From Pseudomonadota bacterium (GTDB lineage: Bacteria > Pseudomonadota > Gammaproteobacteria > Burkholderiales > Burkholderiaceae_C): a stretch of DNA of 64,000 bases. The notes below the pieces were generated by a model. The model saw only the letters and a program-made list of their open reading frames with translations, was not told the DNA's origin and ran no database searches. Both the position numbers and the translations under genes were made by a program. Shown here piece by piece: positions 19,097 to 27,933 of the stretch. The stretch lies in the NCBI GenBank assembly GCA_023390985.1, contig JAEWBU010000171.1, positions 1 through 64,000 of the forward strand. The letters are read 5' to 3'. Position 1 is the stretch's first letter. Every line of letters begins with the position of its first letter.

Positions 19097-19438
19097 TTAG
19101 GAACTCCGGCCGGTGCGCGCAGCCCCCGCGGTGCCCGGCGCCGCTCGGTAGGCGTCGTGCTGCGCCTGCAGTTCCGGCCGCGTGCTGCAGGGGAATGGCC
19201 AAGTCGGGTGGGGGACCTTCGCAGGTTGCGCTGCGCCGACTTGTTGCGGCTTCGGCGGACGAGGGGGCAGCGTGGATGCGCTGGGTGCCGGAAAGCAGGA
19301 GAGATAAGCGTCGTGCCAAGCCGCGGCCGCCGAGCTCCCCTGCCCCAGTACATCGTGCCCAGCGCGCACGTCCCAGCCATGAGCGGTCTTCGTGGCCGTC
19401 GCGGCGGGGTGCAGCAGCTGAATCTTCGCCTTGAACAT
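19097..19438 (-). CDS. Hypothetical protein coupled to the pyrophosphorylase-like gene
   Basis: 113 residues, MFKAKIQLLHPAATATKTAH onward, with a Pro-rich middle (STLPPRPPKPQQ). Its ATG overlaps the stop of the upstream gene at 19438 (ATGA), so it is likely translated with it. No family recognised. Confidence 0.5.
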   Translation of the reverse strand: MFKAKIQLLHPAATATKTAHGWDVRAGHDVLGQGSSAAAAWHDAYLSCFPAPSASTLPPRPPKPQQVGAAQPAKVPHPTWPFPCSTRPELQAQHDAYRAAPGTAGAARTGRSS

Positions 19439-20325
19439 CAGAGCAGCGTCCCCTGCGCTGAACCGAGCCCGTCATAGCTCGCTCGCACCGTGCCTTCGCT
19501 GAGCGTGAGGCGGCGGTACTTGTCCAGCTCGCACAGGCAATTCTGGATGTCCATGGCGACCAGCTGACGTTCGTCCCAGATCTCGGTCACGCGCGGCCGC
19601 AGCAAGTCAATGAGCGCGCGCAGCTCGAGCTCGAACTGGACCTGGCTGACGGCCTTGTCCTTGGGCCGCCCGCACAGGCGGTTGATCCCGCGCGCGCTGC
19701 CCGGCCCCACGGGCGCCCAAGTCTCGCGATCAGGCCAGTCTTCCCCTGCTCGCAGGTGCGAGATGTCGGCGACCATCTGGCCAGCCAGGAAGCTGCCGAT
19801 CCCGTCCAGAGCGGTGAGGCGGGCCCAGGTAGCGCGCATCGTGGGCTGGTAGATGTCGCCGGCGGCGGCAAGTGCGAGAACCTGCTGCGCGCGGCGCAGC
19901 ACTGTGGCGATCTTGGCTTCGCCCGGCGCGCCGGGCACGACGTAGGCCCCCGTAAACACCTTGTGCCCGCCACCAGCGCGCACCTGCAGGCGCCGCTCGG
20001 CGTGGACCAGGTGCTCCAGTGCAAAGGGCTCGCCCAACGTCACGGCCATGAGCGAGTCGGGCCAGTTGACCATGCGCGCAAGGCAAGCCGCCACCAGCGC
20101 GGTGATCGGGTCAGCGTCAGGCGTGTACCAGCGCTGCAGCAGCGCAACACTCACTCGGTCGTCCATCCTGCGCACGTTGCACCAGCGGTAGTCCCGCAGC
20201 AGCGGGTCGTCGGTCCACGGCTTCGGCTGACCGGCCTCCTTCGCGCGGCGCACGGACTCGCGCTCCCGCATCCAGTGCTCCAGGATGTCCAGCTGCTCGG
20301 GATCGAAGTATGGCGAGGTGCTCAT
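19438..20325 (-). CDS. Alpha-glutamyl/putrescinyl-thymine pyrophosphorylase-like protein (hmdU DNA kinase helical domain family)
   Basis: 295 residues from the ATG at 20325. The family pattern is clear: PWTDDPLLRDYRWCNVRRMDDRVS (in parts) near the start, then a helix-hairpin-helix-like LTALDGIGSFLAGQMVADI. It ends in WAPVGPGSARGINRLCGR and VAMDIQNCLCELDKYRR. In phages with hypermodified thymines these enzymes act on 5-(pyrophosphoryloxymethyl)uracil in DNA. On a plasmid the role is open: modification, or attack on modified DNA. It follows the TSPPY methyltransferase after 16 bases on the same strand. The open frame extends upstream, but homology starts at MSTSPYFDPEQL. Confidence 0.68.
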   Translation of the reverse strand: MSTSPYFDPEQLDILEHWMRERESVRRAKEAGQPKPWTDDPLLRDYRWCNVRRMDDRVSVALLQRWYTPDADPITALVAACLARMVNWPDSLMAVTLGEPFALEHLVHAERRLQVRAGGGHKVFTGAYVVPGAPGEAKIATVLRRAQQVLALAAAGDIYQPTMRATWARLTALDGIGSFLAGQMVADISHLRAGEDWPDRETWAPVGPGSARGINRLCGRPKDKAVSQVQFELELRALIDLLRPRVTEIWDERQLVAMDIQNCLCELDKYRRLTLSEGTVRASYDGLGSAQGTLL

Positions 20326-20341
20326 GGGCCGCGACGCCCCT

Positions 20342-21646
20342 TCATTCCAGGAATCGCCTGAACCCTGGCATGCGCGAGAACCGCTCTGCCGAGCCGACGC
20401 AGTATTCCCCCATGTGCTCCGTTGCGATCCAAGGGCGGCCGTTGATCTCCGCCGCGTAGGCCGTCGTGCCGTAGCCAGAGAAGAGGTCCGCGACCAACCC
20501 ATCCTCCGGGCACAGGTAGCGCACCAGGAAGTCAGCCAACCCGAGAGGCATTGCAGCGCCGTGCACAGGGAGGCATCGCTCACGCGCCTTCTCGCGGGCG
20601 CGGCGCAGATCGCCATCGGCCGCCGACTGGACGAACTGCAGCACATTGCGGGGGATGCGCCCGGGCGTCGGATTCCCGAACGAGCCCTGGCGCAGGCTGT
20701 AGGCACCGTCGTTGCGGCGCGCGTACTTGTCCACTCCGCCCTTCTGGATCAGGCGCAACTGCCGCTCTGTGTGCTCCTGCAGCACGCGGCGGTTGTCCGC
20801 GAGGCACGCGTGTGGGTCGTTGCAGAAGATGTAGACCGGCTCCCACGCGGCATTCAGCTGCATGCGTTCGACGGAAGCCCAGCGAACCGGCCCAGGCGGC
20901 TTCGTGGGGTTGTGCCAAATGAGCTGGTCCATCACGTGCAGCCCAAGTCGGTCGCACATGGCGATCACCAGGCGCTCACGGTAGGTCGATCTGGCAGGCG
21001 AGCCGGGCTCGAAGATGTCGGCGCCGACGTTCAATGCCAAGGTGCCGCCACGCACGAGATTGCGCGCGATCGGCTCCAACTGTCTGCACAACCAGTCAAC
21101 GTAGAGCGAAAGCGGAACATTGCCGTAAGCGCGCGGCTTGGCCAACGGATACGGCGGACTTGTCAGGCAGAGCGTGATGGGCTCGTTGATCTTGCTGAAC
21201 ACGTCCTCGGCTGCGCCCCAGAGGCACACCCCGAGGTCGGTGGAGTAGGCGACCAGGACCACCTTGGGTTTCTGCGGCGTCAGGGCACGGCGCGCCTTGT
21301 CCGTCAGCTGCCACGCGCCGCGGCGGCCAGGCACCGGCGCAAGCCATCCATGCACCTTCGCCGTCTGCTGGTGCCATCGCACGCGGCGCGCCTCCACGCT
21401 GTGCACCTGTCCGGATCGCCCGATGGGCTGCTTCTGCATGAACTCGTTCAGCGGCTTGCCCGCTTTGCGCGCCACCTCGCGATACAGGCTGTCGTTGGTC
21501 AGCGTTCCATCCGGCGAGCGGTCATAGGCCTTGATGACCTCGCGCAGGCTTTCGGGCAGCGCATCGAGGTCCGGCTCTTCGGCAGTATCGCGGGCAATGG
21601 TCGGCACGTTCAGTACCCCGTGCGCCAGTCGCGCCCGATCTGCCAC
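20342..21646 (-). CDS. DNA methyltransferase with TSPPY motif (amino-MTase, permuted order)
   Basis: 434 residues from a GTG at 21646 (preceded by GGGAG), or 421 from a GTG at 21607. The N-terminal roughly 120 residues look like a winged-helix or target-recognition region. The catalytic TSPPY is at 162-166, and the SAM-binding FSGYGTT motif lies near the C-terminus, an order typical of beta-class N4-cytosine or N6-adenine methyltransferases. No restriction endonuclease is adjacent. The 5' end overlaps the PLD nuclease gene, indicating tight coupling. It is likely a protective or regulatory orphan methylase. Confidence 0.82.
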   Translation of the reverse strand: MADRARLAHGVLNVPTIARDTAEEPDLDALPESLREVIKAYDRSPDGTLTNDSLYREVARKAGKPLNEFMQKQPIGRSGQVHSVEARRVRWHQQTAKVHGWLAPVPGRRGAWQLTDKARRALTPQKPKVVLVAYSTDLGVCLWGAAEDVFSKINEPITLCLTSPPYPLAKPRAYGNVPLSLYVDWLCRQLEPIARNLVRGGTLALNVGADIFEPGSPARSTYRERLVIAMCDRLGLHVMDQLIWHNPTKPPGPVRWASVERMQLNAAWEPVYIFCNDPHACLADNRRVLQEHTERQLRLIQKGGVDKYARRNDGAYSLRQGSFGNPTPGRIPRNVLQFVQSAADGDLRRAREKARERCLPVHGAAMPLGLADFLVRYLCPEDGLVADLFSGYGTTAYAAEINGRPWIATEHMGEYCVGSAERFSRMPGFRRFLE

Positions 21647-22236
21647 CGGCTCTCCCAGTGGCGCAGATAGCCGGTGGCCACTGCCTGGTTGCCCCAGAGG
21701 ACGATCACGTTCTCGCTGTTGGACTTGGCCGCGGCCGCGCTGTAGTTGAAGCTACCGGTTTGGACGGTTAGCTGGTCGCTCACGATCACCTTGTCATGGT
21801 GGGCCGCGAACGCGTCAACCGTGCGGACCGGAACACCGGCGTTGACGAGGGCATTGAGGGCAGCGCGCGCCCTGCCCCCGCCGCTGTCGCCGGTGTTCTG
21901 TCGGTTGTCTGCGACCACCGCCACATCCACGCCGCGCTTCTTGGCCGCGATCAGCGCGGAAACCACCGGGGCGCTCGTCAGGGCGTAAGCCATCATGCGG
22001 ATCTGCTTCTTGCTGGTGCCGATCACCTTCAGCACCAACTTCTCGGCGCCGGCGTCGGGAGAAAACGCATATTCCACGGTGCCGGCGCTGGGGGCACTGC
22101 CGGTCGGCGTCAGGGCGGACACGACGGCGTCGGCGATCTGGTTTCCCACGTTCGGGAACGCGTGCGCGCCGCCCCAGAGCAGCCCCGCCACCACTACCAA
22201 CAACGGGCGAAAGCCCTTGCGCAAGAACATCTTCAT
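21610..22236 (-). CDS. Secreted phospholipase-D-family nuclease (Nuc-like)
   Basis: 208 residues with a signal peptide (RPLLVVVAGLLWGGAHA, then FPNV). One HKD motif is present: H147, K149, D154, then GSFNYS with G161 and S162. The small single-HKD architecture matches plasmid Nuc endonucleases such as that of pKM101, which act as periplasmic dimers on DNA. It is first in the minus-strand operon with the methyltransferase, pyrophosphorylase-like, small and FinO-like genes. Confidence 0.82.
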   Translation of the reverse strand: MKMFLRKGFRPLLVVVAGLLWGGAHAFPNVGNQIADAVVSALTPTGSAPSAGTVEYAFSPDAGAEKLVLKVIGTSKKQIRMMAYALTSAPVVSALIAAKKRGVDVAVVADNRQNTGDSGGGRARAALNALVNAGVPVRTVDAFAAHHDKVIVSDQLTVQTGSFNYSAAAAKSNSENVIVLWGNQAVATGYLRHWESRWQIGRDWRTGY

Positions 22237-22428
22237 CCTCCTGTATGCCTAGAGCTTGCCTGAGGTCGGGTGGGATTCAAGGCGGCGAGCCTCCCCCAAG
22301 TTTCATCGCGCGCGTTTCCTTCCAGCCTGCGCCAAACCTCCGAAATCGGCATTTGCCGCCCCGCTGGGAAGCGGACACGCCTTCCAAAATAGGGCAACGG
22401 GGATTCAAGTCCCGCATGGAGTACCTGA

Positions 22429-23046
22429 ATGTCAGCCAGGCCGCCGAGCCGCCCGCCGCCTGTTGTCGAGTGGACCCCCGAGCAGATCGACAAGATCGCA
22501 TCGGAGACGTCCTGCTTCCCACTGGGGCCTGCCTTGGACGATCTGATCGCCCTCCTGCCGGATACGGCCAGCCGGTGCGACCGCACGACGGTGCTGACCT
22601 GGGCCTACAAGATGAACGGCCTCATCGGGTTCAACCAGGTGTGGCAGCGCATGACCGGCTATCGCGACGAACGTGCCGCGCGCAAGGCCGTCACCGGCGT
22701 CCTGCGCACGATGGAAGCCCACGCGCTGGTGACGTTGGTTCACTTCGGAGCGGACGCGCCCAAGAAGAGCGCTGACGGGGTGAACGAGGGCACAGCGGTC
22801 GAGCTCACCACGCGCGGAATGATCTGGCTGGCCCACGCCTGGACCGCACGCAAGCAGGTCGCCAAGAACGTCGGCCTGATCAACGCGCACCAGCAGCTGT
22901 GCGAGGAAGAGGAAGAGGGGAAAGCCCCGCTCCACTACGTCACGCCCGTGGTGGTCAAGGCCGCCCCCGACAAGCAGAAGGCGCCGCCGGTCGCCAACTT
23001 CGTCTTCAACCTGGGCGCGCCTGCGACCAACCGGCGCGAGCACTGA
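22429..23046 (+). CDS. Hypothetical protein, possible winged-helix
   Basis: 205 residues starting MSARPPSRPPPVVEWTPEQI. The segment YKMNGLIGFNQVWQRMTGY, then AARKAVTGVLRTMEAHALVT, reads like a winged helix (helix, recognition helix, wing). Divergent from the PLD nuclease operon, with a 190-base gap between them. I do not recognise the family. Confidence 0.6.
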   Translation: MSARPPSRPPPVVEWTPEQIDKIASETSCFPLGPALDDLIALLPDTASRCDRTTVLTWAYKMNGLIGFNQVWQRMTGYRDERAARKAVTGVLRTMEAHALVTLVHFGADAPKKSADGVNEGTAVELTTRGMIWLAHAWTARKQVAKNVGLINAHQQLCEEEEEGKAPLHYVTPVVVKAAPDKQKAPPVANFVFNLGAPATNRREH

Positions 23047-23163
23047 CCAAGCGCTGAATCGCGCGCCAAACGCCGAAAAACCGGGTTTGTCGCGCGATGG
23101 TCCGGGCAGGACCGGCTCCACACTGAGGTTTCTCGATGAGACCGCCGTGGCCGGAGCCACACA

Positions 23164-24573
23164 ATGCCAAACAATCCGCCGACCTCACCCCAGCCGAACG
23201 GCGCCAGCGTGCTGATCGCCGGCGCGCGCGTGTCGCAGGCCCAGCTTCGCGACCGATGGGAGACGCCCGACCTGCAGCAGCTGCTGGTGCAGGCCCGGCA
23301 GCAATTCGGCAACGCCCTATGCTGCTGCCGCCCCGCGCAGCTGAAGCTGCAGATCCGCACGCGCGCGGGGAAGTCGCACCTGGCTGTGTGGCCCGAGCAG
23401 GGAGCGCTGCATGACAGCGAGTGCGCCTTCTTTCGAGACGAGTTGCTCGAGCAGGCTGCCGTCGCTCCGCGCCCTCCCGCCTCGCCGCCGCCCGGCCCTG
23501 ACACCACGGCGCAGCAGCAGCGCATCCGCCTCTTCATGCCGCGCCCAGGCGAGCAAGCACCCGAAGGTGCACAGCTCGTGAGCGTTCGCACCCTCGCCTA
23601 TCTGCTGTGGGAAGCCGCCTCCCTATGCCGCTGGCACCCCACCTGGACCAGAGATTGGGGCCGCACCCGCTACCAGCTGCTCAAGGCCGCCGAGGGCTAC
23701 GAGATCAACGGCCGGCCCGGGGAGCGCGTGCTGTTCGTTCCACGCGTGTTCCGCGCCGAAGCGGCGGCAGGCCTGAATCGGGAACACGAAGACTTCGTGC
23801 GCGAGATGATGACGGCCAACGACGGCCAGCCGCGCATCATGATCGGTCAGGTCCGCAGCTTCGTCCCGGAGCGAGACGGCCAGCCTGGTCGCGTGATGCT
23901 GCGCCACCTGCGGCACCCCATCGGCCTGCACCGCGCCTGCCACGACTTCATCTCACGCGAGTGCCGCAGTGTCCTCAGCAACACGTCGCTTTCCACTCGA
24001 CTAGATGAACGTCGCCCGCAGCCGGGACCTCGCCGGCCGGATGTGGTCGGGATCTTCTCCGTCGAAGCGAATTCGCGCGGCGGCCTGTGGGCTCGCGCCG
24101 GCTGGCTGCTGCCAGTGCATCGCAGCACCTACCTGCCAGCGGCGAACCATGACGCAGTTCTCCTGATCGAAGCCCTGGTCAATGCGCGGCACGCGTTTCA
24201 GTACCTCCTGAGCGAGCGTCAGCCGAGCCAGCGACACGCCAGTGATTGGCTGGTGCGGCACGTGCTCGATCCGCAGGGCAACCCTGTGGCGCGCGCCGCG
24301 CTGGAGATCCTGGACCCGGGCAGCAGCCCGCAGTTCCTGCAGGCGCGCGCCGCCATCGCGCAGCGCATGGCGCAGCAGGGCATCCCGACCTGGACCTGGG
24401 TGCCCAGCGGACCCTGCGGCGAACGCCAGCTGCCCCCGCTGCCCCCGTCCGACCAGTTGCCGCAGCAGATCGCCCACCAGGCGCTGCAGGCCCTTGAGCA
24501 ATCGCCCCATGCCGAGTATCGGTATGGCCCCCTGAGACAGCTTTTCAACGTGGAGAGGAAGACCGCAGCATGA
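23164..24573 (+). CDS. DUF1173-like hypothetical protein
   Basis: 469 residues. The N-terminal ALCCCRPAQLKLQIRTR, then HDSECAFFRDE, has the Cys/His spacing I associate with DUF1173 proteins of plasmids and integrative elements. The C-terminal half (RPDVVGIFSVEANSRGG, VNARHAFQYLLSERQPSQRH) also fits that type. No enzymatic motif is visible. Its stop overlaps the bactofilin start by 4 bases, so the two are co-translated. Confidence 0.5.
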   Translation: MPNNPPTSPQPNGASVLIAGARVSQAQLRDRWETPDLQQLLVQARQQFGNALCCCRPAQLKLQIRTRAGKSHLAVWPEQGALHDSECAFFRDELLEQAAVAPRPPASPPPGPDTTAQQQRIRLFMPRPGEQAPEGAQLVSVRTLAYLLWEAASLCRWHPTWTRDWGRTRYQLLKAAEGYEINGRPGERVLFVPRVFRAEAAAGLNREHEDFVREMMTANDGQPRIMIGQVRSFVPERDGQPGRVMLRHLRHPIGLHRACHDFISRECRSVLSNTSLSTRLDERRPQPGPRRPDVVGIFSVEANSRGGLWARAGWLLPVHRSTYLPAANHDAVLLIEALVNARHAFQYLLSERQPSQRHASDWLVRHVLDPQGNPVARAALEILDPGSSPQFLQARAAIAQRMAQQGIPTWTWVPSGPCGERQLPPLPPSDQLPQQIAHQALQALEQSPHAEYRYGPLRQLFNVERKTAA

Positions 24574-25139
24574 ACCAAACCGACAACCGCAAGGCACCCG
24601 TTTTTATCGGGCCGGACGTGATCGTGGAGGGCACGATTCGCCGCAAGGACGGTGGCGACCCGAACGAGGCCGCGATCATCACCGGCGTCTTCAAGGGCAA
24701 CATCGACTGGCCCGGCATCGTGCACGTGGCCGCAGGCGCCGAGCTCGTCATCGAATCCAAGGTGAGCTGCCGCGAGATCGAGGTGGCCGGCAAGATTTCG
24801 GGCAGCGACCAGAACGTCATCCTGGAGACCGGCATGCTGCGCATGTGCGACTCCGCCAATGTGGAAGTCGGTCTGCTCAGCCTGGCGCCCGGCGGCCTGG
24901 AGCAGGCGCGCGGCGCCGTGGTCAACGCGAACCTGCGCATGACGCAGGAGCATCCCTACGCCAGCCAGCAGCCGCAGTCGCAGACCAAGCCCGTCCTGGC
25001 GGTGGTGAGCAACGAAGCGCCGGCGGCGAGCAAGGACCAGATCCCCGCATTCCTCACCGCCGGGGCCCAGGCCGCAGGCACGACGCAACAAGGCTCCGGC
25101 CAGGCGCTCTCGCTGGCCACCGGTACCGGCCAGCGCTGA
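24570..25139 (+). CDS. Bactofilin-family protein 1
   Basis: 189 residues. The core about 10-125 has the right-handed beta-helix character of bactofilins, with repeated short strands: VFIGPDVIVEGTIRRKD, AIITGVFKGNIDWPG, VHVAAGAELVIESKVSC and REIEVAGKI. Disordered N- and C-terminal tails flank the core, as usual. Bactofilins self-assemble into cytoplasmic filaments; some position chromosomal origins through ParAB. A second bactofilin is encoded at 50459. It lies at the end of a plus-strand operon with 23164-24573. Confidence 0.7.
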   Translation: MNQTDNRKAPVFIGPDVIVEGTIRRKDGGDPNEAAIITGVFKGNIDWPGIVHVAAGAELVIESKVSCREIEVAGKISGSDQNVILETGMLRMCDSANVEVGLLSLAPGGLEQARGAVVNANLRMTQEHPYASQQPQSQTKPVLAVVSNEAPAASKDQIPAFLTAGAQAAGTTQQGSGQALSLATGTGQR

Positions 25140-25235
25140 TCTCGTCGCGCATCGCGGCCTAAGCGGCCAGGTTGCAGCTCGTTGGGGGCGCGACCTGGCC
25201 GCTTCGCTTTAGTAGCAACAGAAGTGGGGATGCAG

Positions 25236-25400
25236 GACCCGCAAGAGTTGACGCCGAAGCCGCGGTCCGCTGAAATGCAGTCTCTTTCGGAGTAATCCGA
25301 TCGGTCGCGCCTCAGTGCCGACATTCAACCAACCCGCGCGGGAACCTCTGTTCCCGCCGGGGACAGGGGCCGCGCTCTTTTCTCTTTAAGGAGAGCTGAG
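25236..25400 (+). promoter_or_regulatory. Shared promoter/leader module, copy B
   Basis: Box GACCCGCAAGAG at 25236, -35 TTGACG at 25248-25253, -10 TGAAAT at 25271-25276 (spacer 17). The leader contains CATTCAAC (25322-25329) and a hairpin GCGGGAAC/GTTCCCGC (25338-25357) inside outer CCC/GGGG pairing. A strong AAGGAG site follows before the ATG at 25401. Confidence 0.7.
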
Positions 25401-25715
25401 ATGTCCCTGAACCACAATGCCTTCCGTCCCACCTACTCGGAGTTCTACTCCGCGTTTCAGGCCAGCCTGCAGTTCTACTGCAAGGCCCTGACCGAGCGCC
25501 CCAACCGGGCGGTCATCATCGCCGCCGAAACCGGCGGTGACAACGCGGTGCAAGCCCTCTTCGACGCCGTGCTGGATAGCGGCTACCGCAACGTGCTGGT
25601 CCAGGCTCTCAACTCGCCGAACCTGCCGCAGTGGGTGCGCGACAAGCTGAGCACGCTCCTGTACGGGGGCGCGCGCCAGAATGTCTGCGCGCTGCTGCAG
25701 AAGCCGCTGCACTGA
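25401..25715 (+). CDS. Hypothetical protein under shared promoter B
   Basis: 104 residues, MSLNHNAFRPTYSEFYSAFQ onward. It is all-helical in appearance (FYCKALTERPNRAVIIAAET, LFDAVLDSGYRNVLVQALN). Start supported by AAGGAG 10 bases upstream and by the leader module. It forms a single-gene unit between module B and the terminator at 25738. Function unknown. Confidence 0.7.
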   Translation: MSLNHNAFRPTYSEFYSAFQASLQFYCKALTERPNRAVIIAAETGGDNAVQALFDAVLDSGYRNVLVQALNSPNLPQWVRDKLSTLLYGGARQNVCALLQKPLH

Positions 25716-25737
25716 TTCATCAGCCATCGGCACAGCA

Positions 25738-25766
25738 AGCCCACCTCCGAAAGGAGGTGGGCTTTT
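25738..25766 (+). terminator. Rho-independent terminator
   Basis: AGCCCACCTCC, loop GAAA, GGAGGTGGGCT, then TTTT. It ends the 25401 unit. Confidence 0.88.
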
Positions 25767-25834
25767 CTGTTTCTACGTGGCTTCGCGCCACACAGCCGCT
25801 GCCACACCGCAGCTGCTCAACCTGGAATTCATCC

Positions 25835-26185
25835 ATGAACAAACCCAACATCCCAAGCAGCGAAGCGCCCGGCGCCTTCCTGTACAAGGTCGACGCCTCC
25901 GAACGAGCGATCTTCGGCGACGCCTGGTGCGGCCCGGCTCAGTTCGAGTACGGCACGCAAACTCTGGTGGCGCGGTACCAGCGGGACCAGGAAGAAGGCT
26001 ACGACGTCGAGGTGCTGTGCACCGCGATGCCGGCGCGCACCTTCACGATCGTCGCGCAGGCCACCGACGTCTCCGGCGGCTTCATCATGTCCACCGGCAG
26101 CGGCATGGCCGAACTGGTTGCCAGCATGGCCCAGGCCATCTCGAGCGGCATGCTGACCATCACCTGGTCGGGAGTCCCGAAATGA
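25835..26185 (+). CDS. Hypothetical protein
   Basis: 116 residues from the ATG at 25835 (MNKPNIPSSEAPGAFLYKVD). It is beta-rich (EYGTQTLVARYQRDQEEGYD, ARTFTIVAQATDVSGGF). The stop overlaps the next ATG (ATGA). First gene of a three-gene overlapping run ending with the DpdA-like gene, so it may assist that enzyme, but I recognise no domain. Confidence 0.6.
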   Translation: MNKPNIPSSEAPGAFLYKVDASERAIFGDAWCGPAQFEYGTQTLVARYQRDQEEGYDVEVLCTAMPARTFTIVAQATDVSGGFIMSTGSGMAELVASMAQAISSGMLTITWSGVPK

Positions 26186-26715
26186 GCGGCGCCCCCGACC
26201 TCGCCTTCGTCCGCCTGGAAGTCCGGCCGGTGCCCGGCCTCAAGTGCATCGTCATCGCCCCTGTCGGCATGATGCACGCGCTCGCTCACGTGACGACGGC
26301 CACGGATACCCCGCAGCCGCTCACCGAGCGCGAACTGGCGATCGCCAATCGGCTGGTGCTGGCCTGGAACATCCACGGCAAGCTCCGCACGACGCTGCGC
26401 GAGCTGGTCGACTGGTGCCGTGAGCACACCTCGCCGCGCGATGCGAGCTCGCCGCACCAACTGCTGGTGAACGCCACTGCCGTCCTCGATGCGGCCGCCG
26501 GCGACAGCCAGCAGCCGGACGAGCCCGACCAAGCCGCGGTGCTGCGGACCCGCTACTCGCAGATCCTGGCCAGAGCGCAGGCCCTTCGCGACTGCAGCTG
26601 GCTCGACTTCGACCCGGCGGCATCCGCCGAGTTGGCGCAGGCGAAGCAGAACATGCTGGACTTCCTCACCGAGGTCGATCGCGAATCCGCCGCCAGTGCG
26701 GCCGTCCGCGCGTGA
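26182..26715 (+). CDS. Hypothetical protein
   Basis: 177 residues from the ATG at 26182 (MSGAPDLAFVRLEVRPVPGL). The N-terminus is beta-rich and the C-terminus helical, ending DFLTEVDRESAASAAVRA. Overlaps both neighbours by 4 bases, so the three genes are translated together. No recognised family. Confidence 0.6.
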   Translation: MSGAPDLAFVRLEVRPVPGLKCIVIAPVGMMHALAHVTTATDTPQPLTERELAIANRLVLAWNIHGKLRTTLRELVDWCREHTSPRDASSPHQLLVNATAVLDAAAGDSQQPDEPDQAAVLRTRYSQILARAQALRDCSWLDFDPAASAELAQAKQNMLDFLTEVDRESAASAAVRA

Positions 26716-27824
26716 GCGTCGGCCACGCAGGGGCAGCGGCGCTGCCGACCATCCGAGTGGGGATGCCACTTCCCGCGGGGCGCCTGCTCGAGTACGGAAT
26801 CATGAGTGGGCTCCCGCTGATGTTCTCGGCGAACGCATTCGCCAAATACCGGGAGGGCTGCTTTCGTGGCTTCCGCCTCAACGCCGCCAGTGCCATCCCA
26901 CCACAAGTGGACGCGGCACTGGACAGCGCCGGCTTCACCGCCGCCGCACACTACGGGGACTATCGCTTCTCGGTATCTGCATACCTGGACCTGGTCGCCT
27001 CTCGTGACTGGGCGTTCTGGTCCGCAATGGACTACTGCGTGGAGCCAGCGATCGCCCAGGACGCAGCGATGCGTCGCCTTCGCATCGATGCGACCATCGC
27101 ACGCTACTGGGAGTGCGCCGACAAGGCGGCCGCGCGGAAGCTGAAGCCGCCGCTGCCGGTGATCCAGGGGCTGATGTTCGACGAGTACGCCCGGTGCGCC
27201 GAGCAGATGGGCATCAGCGAAGCAACAGCGATGGTGGGGATTGGCTCGGTCTGTCGGCGCCACCTCTACGGCCCGGACGGCGTCCTCGCCATCGTGTCCG
27301 CGCTGGACGAGATCCTTCCGAAGTCATCCAAGCTGCACCTGTTTGGCCTCAAGGGCGCCGGAACCCTAGGCGTGCTAGTGAGCCTGTTCCCGCATCGGAT
27401 CGGGTCGACCGATTCCATGGCGTGGGACCTTGGAGTCCGCCGCAGCATGCCTGTTGGCCGAGACCAGGAGCTGCGTGCCCAGGCGATGATCAACTGGCAC
27501 CGGCGCGAGTCCGACCAGCTGCAGGCCTACCGGCCCCGAGAGGGGGCGGTGGCCTTGCCCCCGCACCGGGAGCGGACGGGTGAGGATCTCGCAATGGAAG
27601 CAGTTGGCGCCGCGCTCGGAGAGCTGCTGATGTCCAACGATGCGTCCTACCGTATGTGTCGCAGCTTGCTGCAGCAGGACACGGTGATCGTGCAGTACCT
27701 CCTGGCCACAGAAGGTGTTCACGCCTTTGCCGAGGAGGACCCCGACGACGATCGAGGCCTCGGCATCGTTTACAGGGTGGTTCGTGACGCCTTGATCGAC
27801 CACGACTTGCTGGCAGTTGCTTGA
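26712..27824 (+). CDS. DpdA-like (tRNA-guanine-transglycosylase-related) DNA modification protein
   Basis: 370 residues with a TIM-barrel TGT-like layout. Motifs in order are LMFSANAFAKYREGCFRGF, HYGDYRFSVSAYLDLVA, WAFWSAMDYCVEP, LPVIQGLMFDEYARCAE, AMVGIGSVCRRHLYG, KLHLFGLKGAGTLG and STDSMAWDLGVRRS. This order (V-I-Q-G, then G-x-G-S-V-C-R-R, then L-H-x-F-G-L-K, then D-S-M-A-W) is that of DpdA-type transglycosylases, which insert 7-deazaguanines into DNA. No queuosine/preQ0 synthesis genes lie in the window, so the base would have to come from host metabolism. Function is by family resemblance. Confidence 0.65.
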   Translation: MSVGHAGAAALPTIRVGMPLPAGRLLEYGIMSGLPLMFSANAFAKYREGCFRGFRLNAASAIPPQVDAALDSAGFTAAAHYGDYRFSVSAYLDLVASRDWAFWSAMDYCVEPAIAQDAAMRRLRIDATIARYWECADKAAARKLKPPLPVIQGLMFDEYARCAEQMGISEATAMVGIGSVCRRHLYGPDGVLAIVSALDEILPKSSKLHLFGLKGAGTLGVLVSLFPHRIGSTDSMAWDLGVRRSMPVGRDQELRAQAMINWHRRESDQLQAYRPREGAVALPPHRERTGEDLAMEAVGAALGELLMSNDASYRMCRSLLQQDTVIVQYLLATEGVHAFAEEDPDDDRGLGIVYRVVRDALIDHDLLAVA

Positions 27825-27859
27825 TGCCTGCAGCGACACCGAGTTAGACCGCCTTACCC

Positions 27860-27895
27860 AGCCCCTCCTGCTTCTGCAGCGAGGGGCTTTTCTTT
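27860..27895 (+). terminator. Rho-independent terminator after the DpdA-like operon
   Basis: AGCCCCTC, a 13-base loop (CTGCTTCTGCAGC), GAGGGGCT, then TTTCTTT. Confidence 0.82.
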
Positions 27896-27933
27896 GGCCT
27901 TCCCCGTCCGACAGCGCGGTGCGGTGCCAGCTG

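Noticed and set aside
22340..22400. Another copy of the shared promoter before 22429
   Set aside because: A CAAAAT and a CCCGC are present, but the spacing (25 bases instead of 33) does not match and no leader is seen.
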